Shown here: piece by piece, positions 42,320 to 54,061 of the stretch
Numbering within the stretch: the first letter of the stretch is position 1
How the letters are laid out: each line of letters starts with the position of its first letter
DNA from: Stagonosporopsis chrysanthemi
Taxonomy: Eukaryota; Ascomycota; Dothideomycetes; Pleosporales; Didymellaceae
NCBI GenBank assembly: GCA_022560025.1
Contig: JAFISE010000115.1
Span: forward strand, 37,558-101,557
Length of the DNA: 64,000 bases
Direction of reading: 5' to 3'
Program-made: the position numbers and the translations under genes
The notes under the pieces: generated by a model
Database searches by the model: none
What the model was told of the DNA's origin: nothing
What the model saw: only the letters and a program-made list of their open reading frames with translations

Positions 42320-45300
42320 ATGGCCGCAGCACAATCACCCGAGGCCAAGGAGCTCGCCCTCGTTGGCAAGGTTGAGATGCGCATTGCGCTGGCCGACTCG
42401 GACAAGAAGCTCGAGGACCTGTTGAAAGTGTACCTGGCCCCACTACTCCTCAAGCTCGCGTCTGAATATGTGGTTGTGAGAAACAAGGTAGGATCTTTGC
42501 TCTAATAACCTTCTGATACGCTTCTGCTTCTTTGCTTGGTGAATGCCGCTGATCGCGTTGTCGTCATAGGTCATCTCTGTCTGCCAGCATATCAACACTC
42601 GCGTCAAGTCACAGTACGCACGCATTAAATGTCGACAACAAAGCACGTGGTGCGCTAACGCAAACCCAGAGACCTTAAATTGCCAGTAGCAGCCCTGCTC
42701 AGACAGTACAAAGAGAATGGAGACGTAGCCCTAATACGTCACTTCGACATCCTGTACATACAGCAAGGTATCTCGCGACTCCCAGTATCTGACAGACTTG
42801 AGTTGCTGCCCATTCTTATACAAGGAATATCAACCGACTACGAGAAGTCAACCCAACATGCTTCCCAGATTTTCCACCTCATCTTACGACTTCTCGTTCA
42901 CTTCAAGCTACCACCCAGAGGAAGCAAGGAAGACACTGAGTTGAGGGCCAAATTGAATGTTGCAGACGGAGACGCTGCGTTTCTGTCCAGCTGGTTCGGC
43001 AAGCTCATTCTCTTGACGCTCGTACGACAGAGCGCTGCAGAAGGAGCAGGTTCGTCGAGATGTCCTGGGCTATCTATAGACGAGTACAAGTTTCTCACGC
43101 AGCAGGGCAAGCCAGATACTTGGGATCCGAGCTCAGAAGCTGGAATCAGTCTGACCGAATCTAAGGCTCTGGTCACACGTTTATTGTCGAGTGGCATGTT
43201 CAAGGATGACGAGAAATTTCTGCCCGCGCTTTTTGCAACTGCAGATACAAATTCCCGGATTTCCGAAGTTGGAGAAGATATCTTGAAACGCGTCATGCTC
43301 ACTCAGGATCTAGAGGACAACGAACTAGTGGAAGCACTCTTCGAGTTATACTTTGGCTCGTAAGTTAGCTTTCCTGCATCCGCAAATGTGCCTAATGCGC
43401 GTTCAGGACTTCTTCAGATGGCAAACTACCGGTCAAAACGCCTTTGCGCATACGGCTACTAAGTGTACTGGCAAAGTCGGTAAAATGCACAACGTATTCT
43501 CATAAGATAGCGAAGATAGTAGAAGACGGATTGTTGTCAGCGGAGCTGAATCCGACAAACAAAACCGCTGGTCGCGAAGCTTCCAGATTTCGGTCCGCGA
43601 TCTTCTCGCTGGTCAATTTTGTTGCTCGTCGTGGAGCAGCATCTGATCTGTCCGCAGTTGCTGTCAGCCTCGTCGGTAACCTTCGTGCTTTCATTCAGGA
43701 CCAAGGTTGGCCGGCTGCAGATCGCGATCAGGACATGGAACTGCGTGGTTATGGATATGAGACAATAGGCCTCCTAGCCAAAGCCGCGCCTGAGAAGATT
43801 CTAATCGAACCTACACTGGATCTTCTGGAGTGGCTGTTCAGGTCTCTTCGCGAGGACTCAGCTGGCAAGGACGTTGCTGTCAGTATAGAGGAAGCATTAT
43901 CATCTGTGCTTGGAGCCTTCTCTAAGCCTTTCGACGAGTCTGTCATGCCAAGGTTCAGGCAAATTTTACTGCGATATGCCACTACGGGACAACATGCCAC
44001 GCCAGCTTCTTCTCACTTTACAAGAAGCACACGATATGTTGCCACAAGGTTCGCAAATCGATGTCTGCCGTACGAAGACGTCTTGGCAAGATGGATCGAC
44101 ATCCTCGCAATCAGCGGCGGCTCTGCAGAGCGGCACGAAGTTGTGGAAGAAGGTCGACGAGGGCTGGATCCCTACTGGTTTCAAACATCAAACATGGCAC
44201 CTGAGGTAGGTCAAGAACAGCGGAAGCTAAAATTTCCCGACTTCGATAGGCTTGTCAGCTTCATCTTTGCCCAAGAAGGTGAAGATGAGGACGTCATGGA
44301 TCTCGAAGGATCGAGCGACACTCTTACACAAGTACAACGCTTCTATCAATATCACCCGGACGCATTGCCAACGGTCATCAATTTCTGCACACAAGTTGCC
44401 TTACAGTCCGCTCTTATCGAGAAGAGGATCAACGACGATGTCTCAGAGGATTGGGGACGCAAGCTGGACACGTTGATATCTACTGATCAGCGTGCCAGAC
44501 AGGCATTCCGTGCCTTCGCGGCGAACGATTCGCACGGCCGTGCCATTGCTACCATCGCTCGAGCAAGTTTTGACAGACTCACACGAGATGACGTGAGCGA
44601 TATAGGTGACATCGGCAGCACTATGGTGCGTTTGCTGTCACTTTGTCCACAGCGCTACTGGGCATTTGCACACTTAATTCAGGACTTCCGCGCTCTAGAG
44701 CCGTCTATCCTATCGAACAACGCCAGTCGTCGCCTCGTCGCTGCCCATACCTACGGCCTTCTTGCTTCTCATCCAGACTGTGACCAGCGGGAAATCCACA
44801 AATCACAAGCACGCTTTTTTGATAAGCTTAGCAGTTGGAAGTCGGCAGTCGGCGCAGATATCAACCAAATTAGTGGCATCATCACTGCACTTGGGTATCT
44901 TTTCAGTAGAATACACTGGAGAGGTAACAAACAGGCCAGGGATCTTGCGGATGATCACCCAGTGCACGTCTTGCTCAAGACGATTGTAGAAGTCTTAGAA
45001 GAGACACGAGATGCAACGCTGAAAACCGCTTGCTTTGCGTGCGTAGATCAGCTTAGTCTTTTCTACGTCATCGCGCCGTCGACAATTTCGAAATACACAA
45101 ATATCGAGGTTATTGCGGCCAAGATCTACGATTCGGCGAAGACGGGTGCCATCAGTGCTATACTAGCTCTGGGTCACTTGTCTATGATAACCGAAGAAAC
45201 TCAAGACAGTGAAAAAGTACCATGCCACAAATTCATTGGCGAAAAGCTGTATGAACTCCATGAGGTTCGCCAGCCAGAAGTACAGTTCACCGTTGGCGAA

Positions 45301-47695
45301 GCATTGAGCTGCTTTGCATACGGCTGGGAATCAAAGGCGCTTGTTGCAGAACTCGATATTGTCCACTTTGACCAAATCGGAGACCCCTGGGATGCGCCTT
45401 TACAAACGCCTACGGGTCCAACACGAGCGACGACTTTCAAAGCTGTTTTAGAGAAGACACTCAAAGGATGTGTGCAAACTAAGCCCTCTCTCAAGAAGGC
45501 TTCGGTAATCTGGCTGCTCTGTCTCTTACAATATTGCGGCCACAAGCATGAGATGCAGGGCTACCTTGGCCAATGCCAGGCGGCTTTCAAGGGCTGTTTA
45601 TCCGACCGCGATGAGGTTGTCCAAGAAGCCGCTTCACGAGGCCTGGGGCTTGTCTACGAGAAGGGCAATCGCGAGCTGAAAGATGATCTTGTTCGTGATC
45701 TCGTTGGCTCATTTTCGGACAACAAGCCAAAGATGTCAGGCACAGTGTCTGAGGACACACAGCTGTTCGAGCCTGGTGCTTTGCCCACAGGTGACGGCAA
45801 ATCCATTACCACCTACAAAGACATCATGAGTCTTGCTGCCGAAGTTGGCGATTCGAGTTTGGTATATCGATTCATGTCGATGGCTTCCAACAACTCCATC
45901 TGGTCTAGTCGTGCTGCATTTGGCCGCTTCGGACTCAGTAACATCTTCTCGGATTCGAGTGTCGACGGATACTTGGCACAAAACCCAAAGCTTTATCCGA
46001 AACTCTATCGTTACAGGTATGCCCACTCGCTGCAATGTATGGTTTTGATGTGTTGACGCCACCCAGGTTCGATCCTAACCCTAACGTTCAGCGCTCAATG
46101 AACGACATCTGGAACGCGTTGGTCAAAGACTCGTCTTCTACAATTGACAAGCATTTCGACGCCATCATTGACGACCTACTTGCTAGTATCCTGGGTAAAG
46201 AATGGCGTGTACGACAAGCTGCGTGTGCTGCTATTGCCGATCTCGTACAGGGCCGTAGCATTGATAAGGTAAGTCGAAAGCAGACGACACTTGCGCAACC
46301 AGTGCTGACTTTCCACAGTACGAGAAATACCTTACTTCGATATGGGACAAGTGTTTCAAGGTCCTCGATGATATTAAGGAAACCGTTCGCGTCGCCGCCG
46401 CATCTCTTGCTCGCGTGCTGACCGCAATTCTTACCCGCTCTTTGGAGGCAGGAGATGCTTCGCTTAAGACGGCGAATGCTCAATTGACCCGAGTGCTCCC
46501 GTTCTTGTTCTCGACATCTGGCCTGGAATCTTCGGCTGAAGAAGTTCGCATGTTCTCTGTTCAAACACTCCTCCAGATTGTCAAGAAGGCGAGCGCCAAC
46601 ACCCTAAATCCGCACGTACCGGAGCTCGTCGAGCGTCTGATTGGTCTACTCAGCAGTCTTGAGCCCGAGGCAGTGAATTACATACACCTGAACGCGTCAA
46701 AGTATAATCTCACAGCCCAAAAAATTGACGACATGCGCCTTGCTTCCGTGCGTTCGTCACCTTTGACGGAGTCCATCGAGCGATGCCTCGACCTCGCTGA
46801 CGCCGGGACGATGAAGGCGCTCATGCCTCGCCTTGAAGCCGCTATGAGGGCTGCGGTCGGATTGCCATCGAAGGTTGGCTGTAGCCGTATCCTAGTTACG
46901 CTTGCAACAAGACACCGGTTCTTGTTTGGCCCGTATGCAGACCATTTCCTCAAGCTGATACAAAAACACGTTCATGACCGGAACGAGACTGTGTCCTCTA
47001 GCTATGCGGCGGCATCTGGGTATGTCGCACGTCTAGTCTCGGACAAGCAACTTCTTTCCAGTATTTCCTTTGCCAAAACCCAGTACTTCGAGACGGAAGA
47101 AGGGTCGGACCGTGCGCGGCTGCTGGCAGGCGACATGGTCCATGCCATAAGCCAGCACGCCACAGATCGCTTCGCCAGTCTCGCGTCTGAACTGCTGCCA
47201 TTCGTTTTTCTTGCTAAGCACGATGGCGAGGAAAATGTGCGTAAAGCATTCACAGAAACATGGGATGAGCACGTCGCTGGAAGCAGAAGCGTGGCCCTGT
47301 ATCTCAATGAGATTCTTGCGTTGTGCGATAATCACCTCGAGAGTAGACAGTGGGCAATTAAGCACACGGCCGCCAAGGCTGTAGCTGATGCGATTCTGTC
47401 CATCACTTCCGCTGTTGGAAGCGAGAATCTTGACAAGTCGACAGCAGAGAAGATATGGCCGGTGCTGGACAAAGCATTAAGCGGAAAAAGCTGGGACGGC
47501 AAAGAAGTCGTCCTCGACGCTTTTGTACGATTCGTCGAACGTGGAGATGCTTGGTGGAAAGAAGAAGGCAAGACTGCTCGAGTCAAAGACCTGGAAAAGG
47601 TAGCGGTCAGGGAAGCAAAGAGGAAAGATGGGATCAACGAGAAAGTCGTCAAGCCTGCGCTGGAGAAGCTACAAGGTTACAAGGATGGAGTGTAA
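42320..47695 (+). CDS. ECM29: Proteasome adaptor/scaffold protein ECM29
   Basis: Six exons: 42320-42487, 42570-42613, 42670-43359, 43407-46016, 46067-46268, 46319-47695; 1696 residues. The N-terminus (AKELALVGKVEMRIALADSD, then LAPLLLKLASEYVVVRNKVI and HINTRVKS) and the following LKLPVAALLRQYKE are the signature start of ECM29. The whole protein is a HEAT-like helical solenoid, with conserved blocks such as DPNPNVQRSMNDIWNALVKD, LLASILGKEWRVRQAACAAI and ADLVQG, and YEKYLTSIWDKCFKVLDDIK near the C-terminal third. ECM29 binds the 19S-20S interface of the 26S proteasome, stabilises or inactivates faulty proteasomes and links them to membranes and motors. The second exon is only 44 nt. Length is somewhat shorter than yeast Ecm29 (about 1870). 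It shares a promoter with UBX5. Confidence 0.94.
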
Positions 47696-48817
47696 ATACA
47701 AGTTGTAGATGACGCATTCGATACTCGACAGAGCTTGAGGGGACACTTGTGAAAGGACCTCAGCTAGTTCAGCCTGTGGCTCACGGCTTATTTAGGTCTA
47801 CGCTCAATGCTCCGGATCGTCGGTTGGCTGGCGTATCTCAAAGTGGATGCAAGGAGTCCTTCGCAGAAAGACAACTGCTAGCAGCTGACTCCTGCGTGGT
47901 CTTCCACACACCGATTAACAAATGGCAAATCCATCACGCAGAAGAACAAAGTTTTCAAACCCAAAGGCTACCTCTACCCATTCGTTGCAACTCTCTGTAC
48001 CCCTAACCCAACAACACTGTTTCAAGATGTGTGTTCAAGACAAAATAGTACCGAAGCCACCCCTCGAGCGCTGCGACGAGTACGCTCACTGATTGCAGAT
48101 GCGTTTGGCCAACTTGGAGGAAAGGCGTAAATTTGTATGGGCGGAGACGCAGCGAACACAAACTAGCTCCGGGGGTATGCACATTCTGCAAGGCAGTCAA
48201 GGATATCGCGGGCGAGTGGACCAACAGCAGGGACTGGCAGGGTGCGAAGTGCGCTCCGGAGTACGGTAGGCGAGAGCAGGGAAGGTCGTGGTGGCGCGCC
48301 ACACAGTCATCCTTCCAAAATGTTTTCTGCACGGCCTTGGAGTAGGCAGTGTGATTGGGAAAAGGAAACAACCGTGAACCATGGGATTGTACCTTGTCCC
48401 GAGCTCAACTCCCCACAAAAGTATAAGGCAAGGACTCCCTCACGATGGGCAGCTCATCTCTGATGCGACAGTCCTCTTAGTCGTGTTATGCAAGCAATAC
48501 AGTGCACGCTTGCATTCCCACAGAAGCATTTGATTGCGACAGTCCATCACACCAAGTGGTTAAGGTGCTGCAAGTGCCTCGCACGCGCCTCATCTGTGGC
48601 CTGCATCACTCGCTAGACACGACATATCTTGTCTTAAGCGCCGATGCGTCTGCCCACAGCTTCACTGGCCACCAACTAAACCAACCGACAGCAAACACTG
48701 TGCTTAGACGTCACGGATCTGAAGCGCTTGTAGCTCTTCGTCACTGACCTGGAAGAGAAGACGCTGAAAGGCAATGCACTCGAATCACACTCGTTCCGTA
48801 CGCAGCACAGCGCAGAA

Positions 48818-48820
<3 letters not shown>

Positions 48821-48848
<28 letters not shown>
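48821..48848. repeat. Trinucleotide microsatellite (GCA)9
   Basis: Nine perfect GCA units in non-coding DNA. Confidence 0.92.
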
Positions 48849-49980
48849 ATCTAGAACTAGAAATCACGGCTGCTCTACATGTCCTCCGTATATTTTCTTC
48901 TAGGCCTCAAACCGAGTCTGCCATGTCGACGTGGCAGCTGAGGTTATTCACTTGCACTGGCATCGTCTGCTGCGGCCCTGGTGCCGGGTGTTCCATGCCG
49001 ACACCGCCGCCGACGCCGATGCCGAGCGGAGCTGTGCAGGCTGGTCGACAGCAGTGGTCCGAGGAGAAGGAACGGCTGAGTCGTGGTGACGACAATCATC
49101 ACTGAAGGTGACCAGAAGCTGAATCGATCATCTCGCCCATGGTCGGACCGAGCTGTGCAACCTCTCACACGGCCCGATGTCGACGAATGAGCGTACAAGA
49201 CGCGCTATGATCCGACAGTCTGGGTGACCCCACTGCGCTAGCCCAGCGCGGCTAGGGGCGCTTCTGGAGATGTGCACAGAGACTTGATGCTGTGCGGCCA
49301 GCGACGCTGCAGTCAGTAGCGGCGGGGCTGTAGGGCTTCCGGGGCAAGCCAGCAGTCGCACTGTCGCAGGCAAGCACGGCAAGGCAGTCGCGGCGGCCAC
49401 AGACGCGCAGCGTGTCCTCGACGCTTGACGCGCGACGCTCGCCGGCAGCTGGCCGCGGCGAGCAAGCGCCGGGCGTGCGATGAGGGCGCGATCTGAGCAG
49501 GCTGCCGGCCGCAACAGCGCGTGTCGCCCACGGCCTCAGCAGAGCGGTTGGACGCAGGACGCAGCCGAGCGCCCATTGGCCGGGGAGCCTGCGTGCATAC
49601 CGCTGCTGGGGATGGAAGCACGACCATTCTCTCTTGGCGTGCATTCGATCCCGCCGCGCTGGACAGCAAAATCTCGGTCGGGCGCTCTGCGAAGCCATGT
49701 TTCTCCTCTTTGTCCATTCGGTTTCAATGCCAGCCTTGCGCGGGCCGTGTGTCATCTCTCAACGCTGCCACTGAGGGCCGCTGTTTGTTTACCTGCCCTC
49801 TCCCCACGGCCGCCTGCTCTGCCTCGCTGGAGTCTCTGCCTTGCCCCCAGGGTCCCAACACCGCCGAACTGCTGCACTTGCCGAGCTGCGCCCTGGACGT
49901 TCCCCTCACGCCGTCTTCGCCAGCCTCGCCCTGCGCTGCCCTGCGCCGCCCTCCGGCCATACCCACGACCACTGCGCCCG

Positions 49981-50043
49981 CACCTGGCACCTGGCACCTG
50001 GCACCTGGCACCTTGCACCTTGCACCTTGTACCTTGTACCTTG
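49981..50043. repeat. Heptamer minisatellite, nine units
   Basis: Four CACCTGG units, three CACCTTG and two TACCTTG in a row, 63 bp, ending 45 bp before a start codon, so probably in a 5' leader. The graded substitutions show step-wise spread of variants along the array. Confidence 0.93.
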
Positions 50044-50088
50044 CGCCCGCACCCGCACTGCCCCTCCCACCTGGCCACGGCACCCCCA

Positions 50089-50871
50089 ATGGCCCTGTTG
50101 AAGCACGACACTGCCGGCCCCGACCCGCTGGCCCGTGTGATGAGCGAGTTCGAGCAGCTCGTGCTGGACTTGGAGCGCGGTCTGCAGCGCTCGCTCGAGG
50201 ATCCCCGTCACGCTGCGCATCACCGCGTGAGCGCCTGGTGTCGCCAGGACGTCCGGCGCGAGGCCTGCCGTATGGCCATATCCGACCTCAGCGACGGCTA
50301 CACCCGCAAGCACATCAGCCGCTGCCTCAGTGCCGCCGAGTCCGAGGGCAAGCGCGTCGAAGAGCAGCTGCACAACCTCTCCCTGACCGGCCCCCTCGAT
50401 GCCCACGATAGCCTCGCCATACACAACGGCTACTTTCGCCTCTACTCGACTGAGCTCTTCGACCTGCTGGGCCAGCCCACTCATCTGCGTCTCGGCACTT
50501 TGCGCTTCCACCGATACGACGCCGCAGCCACCCCACACGATGTCCCTCCCAGCAGCGTCACGGTCGAGCTCGCACTGAACAACTCGTTCTTTGTCGCCGA
50601 CTCCGAAGAGACGCTGCCCTACCACACATTCCGCATGCCCACCGCGCCCTCGTTACAAAACAGAGGGATTCTGAGCCGGAACCCAGACGACCATGGTGCT
50701 TTTCCCGACTTCGATTCGTGGCTTCTCTTCACATTCCTCGGCAATGGCTGCCTGAAATTGGAAGTACCCATTGAAATGTGCGCTCACGTCTACGGCGGTC
50801 GTCTGCAGGGACGAGAGAACGAAGAGGTGACATTTTGGGGCTTCTTCGTTGACGACAACCTTGATTCATAG
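50089..50871 (+). CDS. Hypothetical protein, 260 residues
   Basis: Single exon. I do not recognise the family. The N-terminal 100 residues are helical and charged: SEFEQLVLDLERGLQRSLED, RREACRMAISDLSDGYTRKH and EGKRVEEQLHNLSLTGP. The second half reads as a compact beta-rich domain: SLAIHNGYFRLYSTELFDLL, then VTVELALNNSFF, DFDSWLLFTFLGNGCLKLEV and a terminal VTFWGFFVDDNL. No signal peptide or TM segment is evident. The upstream frame stays open for 203 codons across the heptamer repeat, but that part is Pro/His/Leu-rich repeat text, so I start at the ATG at 50089 (CCCCCAATGG context). Codon choice is strongly C-ending, consistent with a genuine gene in this genome. Confidence 0.75.
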   Translation: MALLKHDTAGPDPLARVMSEFEQLVLDLERGLQRSLEDPRHAAHHRVSAWCRQDVRREACRMAISDLSDGYTRKHISRCLSAAESEGKRVEEQLHNLSLTGPLDAHDSLAIHNGYFRLYSTELFDLLGQPTHLRLGTLRFHRYDAAATPHDVPPSSVTVELALNNSFFVADSEETLPYHTFRMPTAPSLQNRGILSRNPDDHGAFPDFDSWLLFTFLGNGCLKLEVPIEMCAHVYGGRLQGRENEEVTFWGFFVDDNLDS

Positions 50872-51382
50872 CGTACCTTGACTTTGCTTCCAATGGAGTT
50901 GTGGACCGGCGCTTAGACTGCGGTTTGGCTTTGGAGTTGGGCGCTTTAGGACAGGCTATGGGCCACACCGACAAGAGTGTCTGCATACGCACTTACGACT
51001 TACGAATTTCCTTGACTTATATCACGCTTCGTTTCCCATCTTCTACTTCATCAACACTTCTGTACGATGCATCACCTATCATCCCGCCTTGGTTCGATAT
51101 ATCCTTCTCATTTATATTTTGCTGCAGCCTCGGGCGGCATCCTGCATAGCATTTTCATTCTCAAATTCCGGAAAACAGAGGTAGATGGTAGATAGGCAGG
51201 CATGGACACGCCGTGTGCATTGGACTGCAAATGTTCGTCTCAATAATGGTAGAGTAAACGAACGAATCACAGACAGCGGATCATCTTCGGCAGTCGCAAT
51301 CCTAGCAAACTTCCCTCACTTCCACCTTTTCTACCAATTTTCCAATTCTTGCTTCGTTGTTCGGCCACATAACCCACGCAAC
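50872..51382. other. Intergenic, 511 bases
   Basis: Between two plus-strand genes. It must hold the 3' UTR of the 260-residue protein gene and the promoter of the basic protein gene. T/C-rich leader at 51300-51360. Nothing else seen. Confidence 0.5.
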
Positions 51383-52184
51383 ATGGCTTCAGCACATCGC
51401 ACAGCGGGCGCATCGCCGAACGCGCCGGCTGCGCTTGCCCCGGCCAGGCTTGGTGACTTTCGTGATATTGGCGACCGCCACTCAGATGCCAGTGATGGCG
51501 ACCAATCAGACACGAGTGGGCGGAGCCTCTCACCGACGCGGCAAGGTCTCAGCAAGACTAAGAAGAGGAAGGAGCGCAGACAATTTGGCGCATTTGCAGA
51601 CGAACTCGGAGACCTTCTGGGCGCTGCCTTCCAGAGCAAAGAAGAGTCGACGCTCCCTGGACTGGCTGCAAGCACACATACAGGTATGTGAACAATCAAA
51701 CAAGTCAGCGTAACGAACGAAAACGATGCGCCTATCCATACAGTCGACAGATCGATAGTTGCCAACTCCCTGACACTCCATGCAGCAATGCCCCCAACAG
51801 ACGGCGACCTTGACATGGTAGCCCAGCCTACCTCGACTGGTCCGAAGATGTGTATGTACCACAACCCTTGACAGTAGTTTTGCCTTTCACTCTGTATGGT
51901 GTTTCACGTGAAAAAAAACCTAATCTTTCTCAGCAAAACGCCAGCGCCAGAACATGGCAAAAATGCAGGCACGTAGGCTTGCCAAAGAGCAATCCAAGAT
52001 GGTCATACCCGAGCAACAAACAGTTGCCGCTGAACGTAGAGGTATGACTGTCCAAGAGTACCGTGGTCCACGACCAGCTGGTAAGAAGAGCGAAAAAAGT
52101 GAGGGCCAGAAGAGAAGATCAAGAAAGGAACGCGAAAGGTTGAGGAAGAAGGCTGAGCAGGCAGGCGCGATGGAGGTCGATTGA
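51383..52184 (+). CDS. Basic, probably nuclear protein of unknown function
   Basis: Three exons: 51383-51683, 51744-51851 and 51934-52184; 219 residues. Introns use GTATGT donors and CAG acceptors. The first half is Ala/Ser/Asp-rich with a short KTKKRKERRQFGAFADELGD segment (about 61-80) that has a bipartite basic signal next to a helix. The second half is strongly basic and helical: SKRQRQNMAKMQARRLAKEQ, GMTVQEYRGPRP, and a tail of KSEGQKRRSRKERERLRKKA followed by AMEVD. The two basic clusters suggest nuclear or nucleolar localisation, perhaps a ribosome-assembly or RNA-associated factor. I do not recognise the family, so this is inference from composition. Confidence 0.75.
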
Positions 52185-52531
52185 AGCATGATGGTCAGTA
52201 CATGACCTCACAATGATTCTTAGTGTTGCCGTCGATTGACTTTACTTTCTTGAATAGCCCAAGCCTTTCGCAAAACATGGTCTAGTCTGACTCGTGACAT
52301 GACTTCTCGGGTGCCCTTCTAGTTGTCCCTGGCTATATAGTCCCCATCGCCCTAACGCTAAGATCATGCAGAGAAGCCGTAATTTGAGTGACAACAGAAC
52401 CGCACACAGCGCCATCATTAGAGGACAGTAGAAAATGTCTGAACTGTCTCGCACTCCAAACCAAGGGCCCAACTGCTAGCACCATGTTTGGGGCCAGGGG
52501 CCAGGGGCCAGGGAGAACGGCCTCACAAGAC
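52185..52531. other. Intergenic between convergent genes
   Basis: 347 bases with the 3' UTRs of the basic protein gene (plus) and the MFS transporter (minus). It contains a short GGGGCCA heptamer repeat. No gene seen. Confidence 0.5.
52490..52512. repeat. Heptamer tandem repeat (GGGGCCA)3
   Basis: Three perfect copies of GGGGCCA in the 3' flank of the MFS gene. Confidence 0.85.
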
Positions 52532-54061
52532 TCAGCATCTTATCCATACCTGCCAACCATGCTTTATACATCTTGCACTCACGCACAAGGCTGTTCCTAC
52601 CATCATGCTTGATGCTGCCCAGCTGATTGGTACTGTGTAGTTCCCGTCTGCAACTTGGAGCAGGGCACCAGATATGGGCCCACCGACAAGCGCGCTGAAA
52701 CCTATGACAGTAAACGCCATACCCAACCTTGTCCCAGTCTTTGTAATATCTGGGCTGTACGCCCCAATCACTGAAGGAAATAGTGACTGGAATGCACCTG
52801 CCCCCAATTTGTAAAATACTACCCAGACATAGTACATCGTGATGGTCTTGAGGGAGAGCCAACACCAGAGTGAGATGACGTTGAACAGAAGGGCTATTGT
52901 TTGCACGTTAAGTACACCAATGAAACGATCTGCGATGTAACCTGGAAGAATGCGAGCTGGAAGACCAACCCCATTCACAATGATGACAAGATTGAGGGAT
53001 TTGGTGTACGGCATACCCAGTTCATCGCATGCAAACGAAGTAACCTAATCCTTGTGAGCCGCAGCATTGCATGGTCAATAGTAAGTGACTTACGTAGTAG
53101 AAGACACAGTATACAGGCGGCATCATGAAGCACGTGCCCAATACTTGCAAGCAGTATGATGCGTCCCTAAACGCTGCCCAGTCCACAGGCGGGCCAGTCT
53201 TTCTTGGAGGGAGTCTTGGTCGCATAAAAGCAATGCAACACGCAAGGCTGACCACGTTTAGGAAACCTAAGACCCGTACGGTCCAGCCGAAACCGACTTG
53301 ACCTAACAATTGACGCCTGGCGACAGTCAGTTGCAACACCGTCGAGATATTGCTTTTCGAACTCACACTACAAGTGGATAAAATACTCCACCCATGGCAG
53401 TGCCGCTTGTCACCATTCCCAATGCCATAGCTTTCTTTTTCGCAAAGTATGTTGAACAGACCCCAATGATGGGGACGAAGAAGATGCCACCACCAATTCC
53501 AGTGCAGAATCCTTGCGTAAGGAGAAGTTGCCAATAGTTATTCGCCAAACTCATAGTGAATATACCAACGAGCTGGACCGCGATGCCCAGAGCGACCGTG
53601 GGACGAAACCATCCTCGATCCAAAGCGCGGCCACTGAAGATGCCCAGCCCAAATACGAGACACGCCTGTACTGAGCCAATCCATGAGATGGTTGACGCTG
53701 TTTCAGGAAGAGTCATTTCGTAGTACGGTAGGAAGGCTCCAAAACTGATGCGCTTAGTAGGCCTTCAACCAAAACGGATACAACGTGAAGCTGCTAACCT
53801 GTTAACAAAGCCCCACGAATTCACGATGGCTAGCCACGCGCAAAAGACCTGGCTCCAGGCAAGCACCCCGCCCTCAGGTGGAGGGCCGGGATCAGCGAGC
53901 GAATGCGTGGTCAAGTGTGACTGCATGCGACCAAGGGCATTCTCGGGCCTCAATTTGGCTTCCGTGAGCGAGAGTTCAATGGGAAACTCCGTGTTGGCGT
54001 TCGGGGTCGGAGGTTCGATGTGAACTTCGGTCTTCTCTCCGTTACGAGTAGAGAACTCCAT
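52532..54061 (-). CDS. MFS transporter, monocarboxylate-porter-like
   Basis: Four exons: 53799-54061, 53367-53744, 53094-53316 and 52532-53044; 458 residues. After a 65-residue polar N-terminus the sequence enters the first TM with PPEGGVLAWSQVFCAWLAIV and NSWGFVNSFGAFLPYYEMTL, the typical start of fungal monocarboxylate-porter-like (MCT) MFS proteins. Further family blocks are SWIGSVQACLVFGLGIFSGR, GFCTGIGGGIFFVPIIGVCS, KKKAMALGMVTSGTAMGGVF and NGVGLPARILPGYIADRF. About 12 TM segments are expected. The last exon ends WQVWIRC; a GTATGG sequence just before (near 52555) could be a further donor, so the extreme C-terminus is uncertain. Substrate is unknown; relatives move monocarboxylates, riboflavin or secondary metabolites. 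No biosynthetic cluster surrounds it. Confidence 0.88.

Larger units (their letters stand above)
47696..50088. other. 2.4-kb intergenic region
   Basis: Between ECM29 (plus) and an unrecognised plus-strand gene. It contains a (GCA)9 run and, at its end, a heptamer minisatellite. Frames on the minus strand (for example 48003-48371, 49252-49755) are Arg/Ala/Cys-rich and overlap each other. A 463-codon plus frame from 49480 merges into the next gene but its first 203 codons are low complexity. No gene is supported here. Confidence 0.45.

Noticed and set aside
46076..46090. Telomere-like CCTAACCCTAACG
   Set aside because: Lies inside an ECM29 exon encoding DPNPNV; coincidental. A similar short run in the SnoaL intron is its branch-site region.
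48552..48640. A-box-like TGGTTAAGGTG suggesting a tRNA
   Set aside because: No matching B box or foldable acceptor/T arm nearby.
49480..50088. 203-codon N-terminal extension of the 260-residue protein
   Set aside because: Pro/His/Arg-rich low-complexity text crossing the heptamer array; more likely 5' leader and intergenic DNA.
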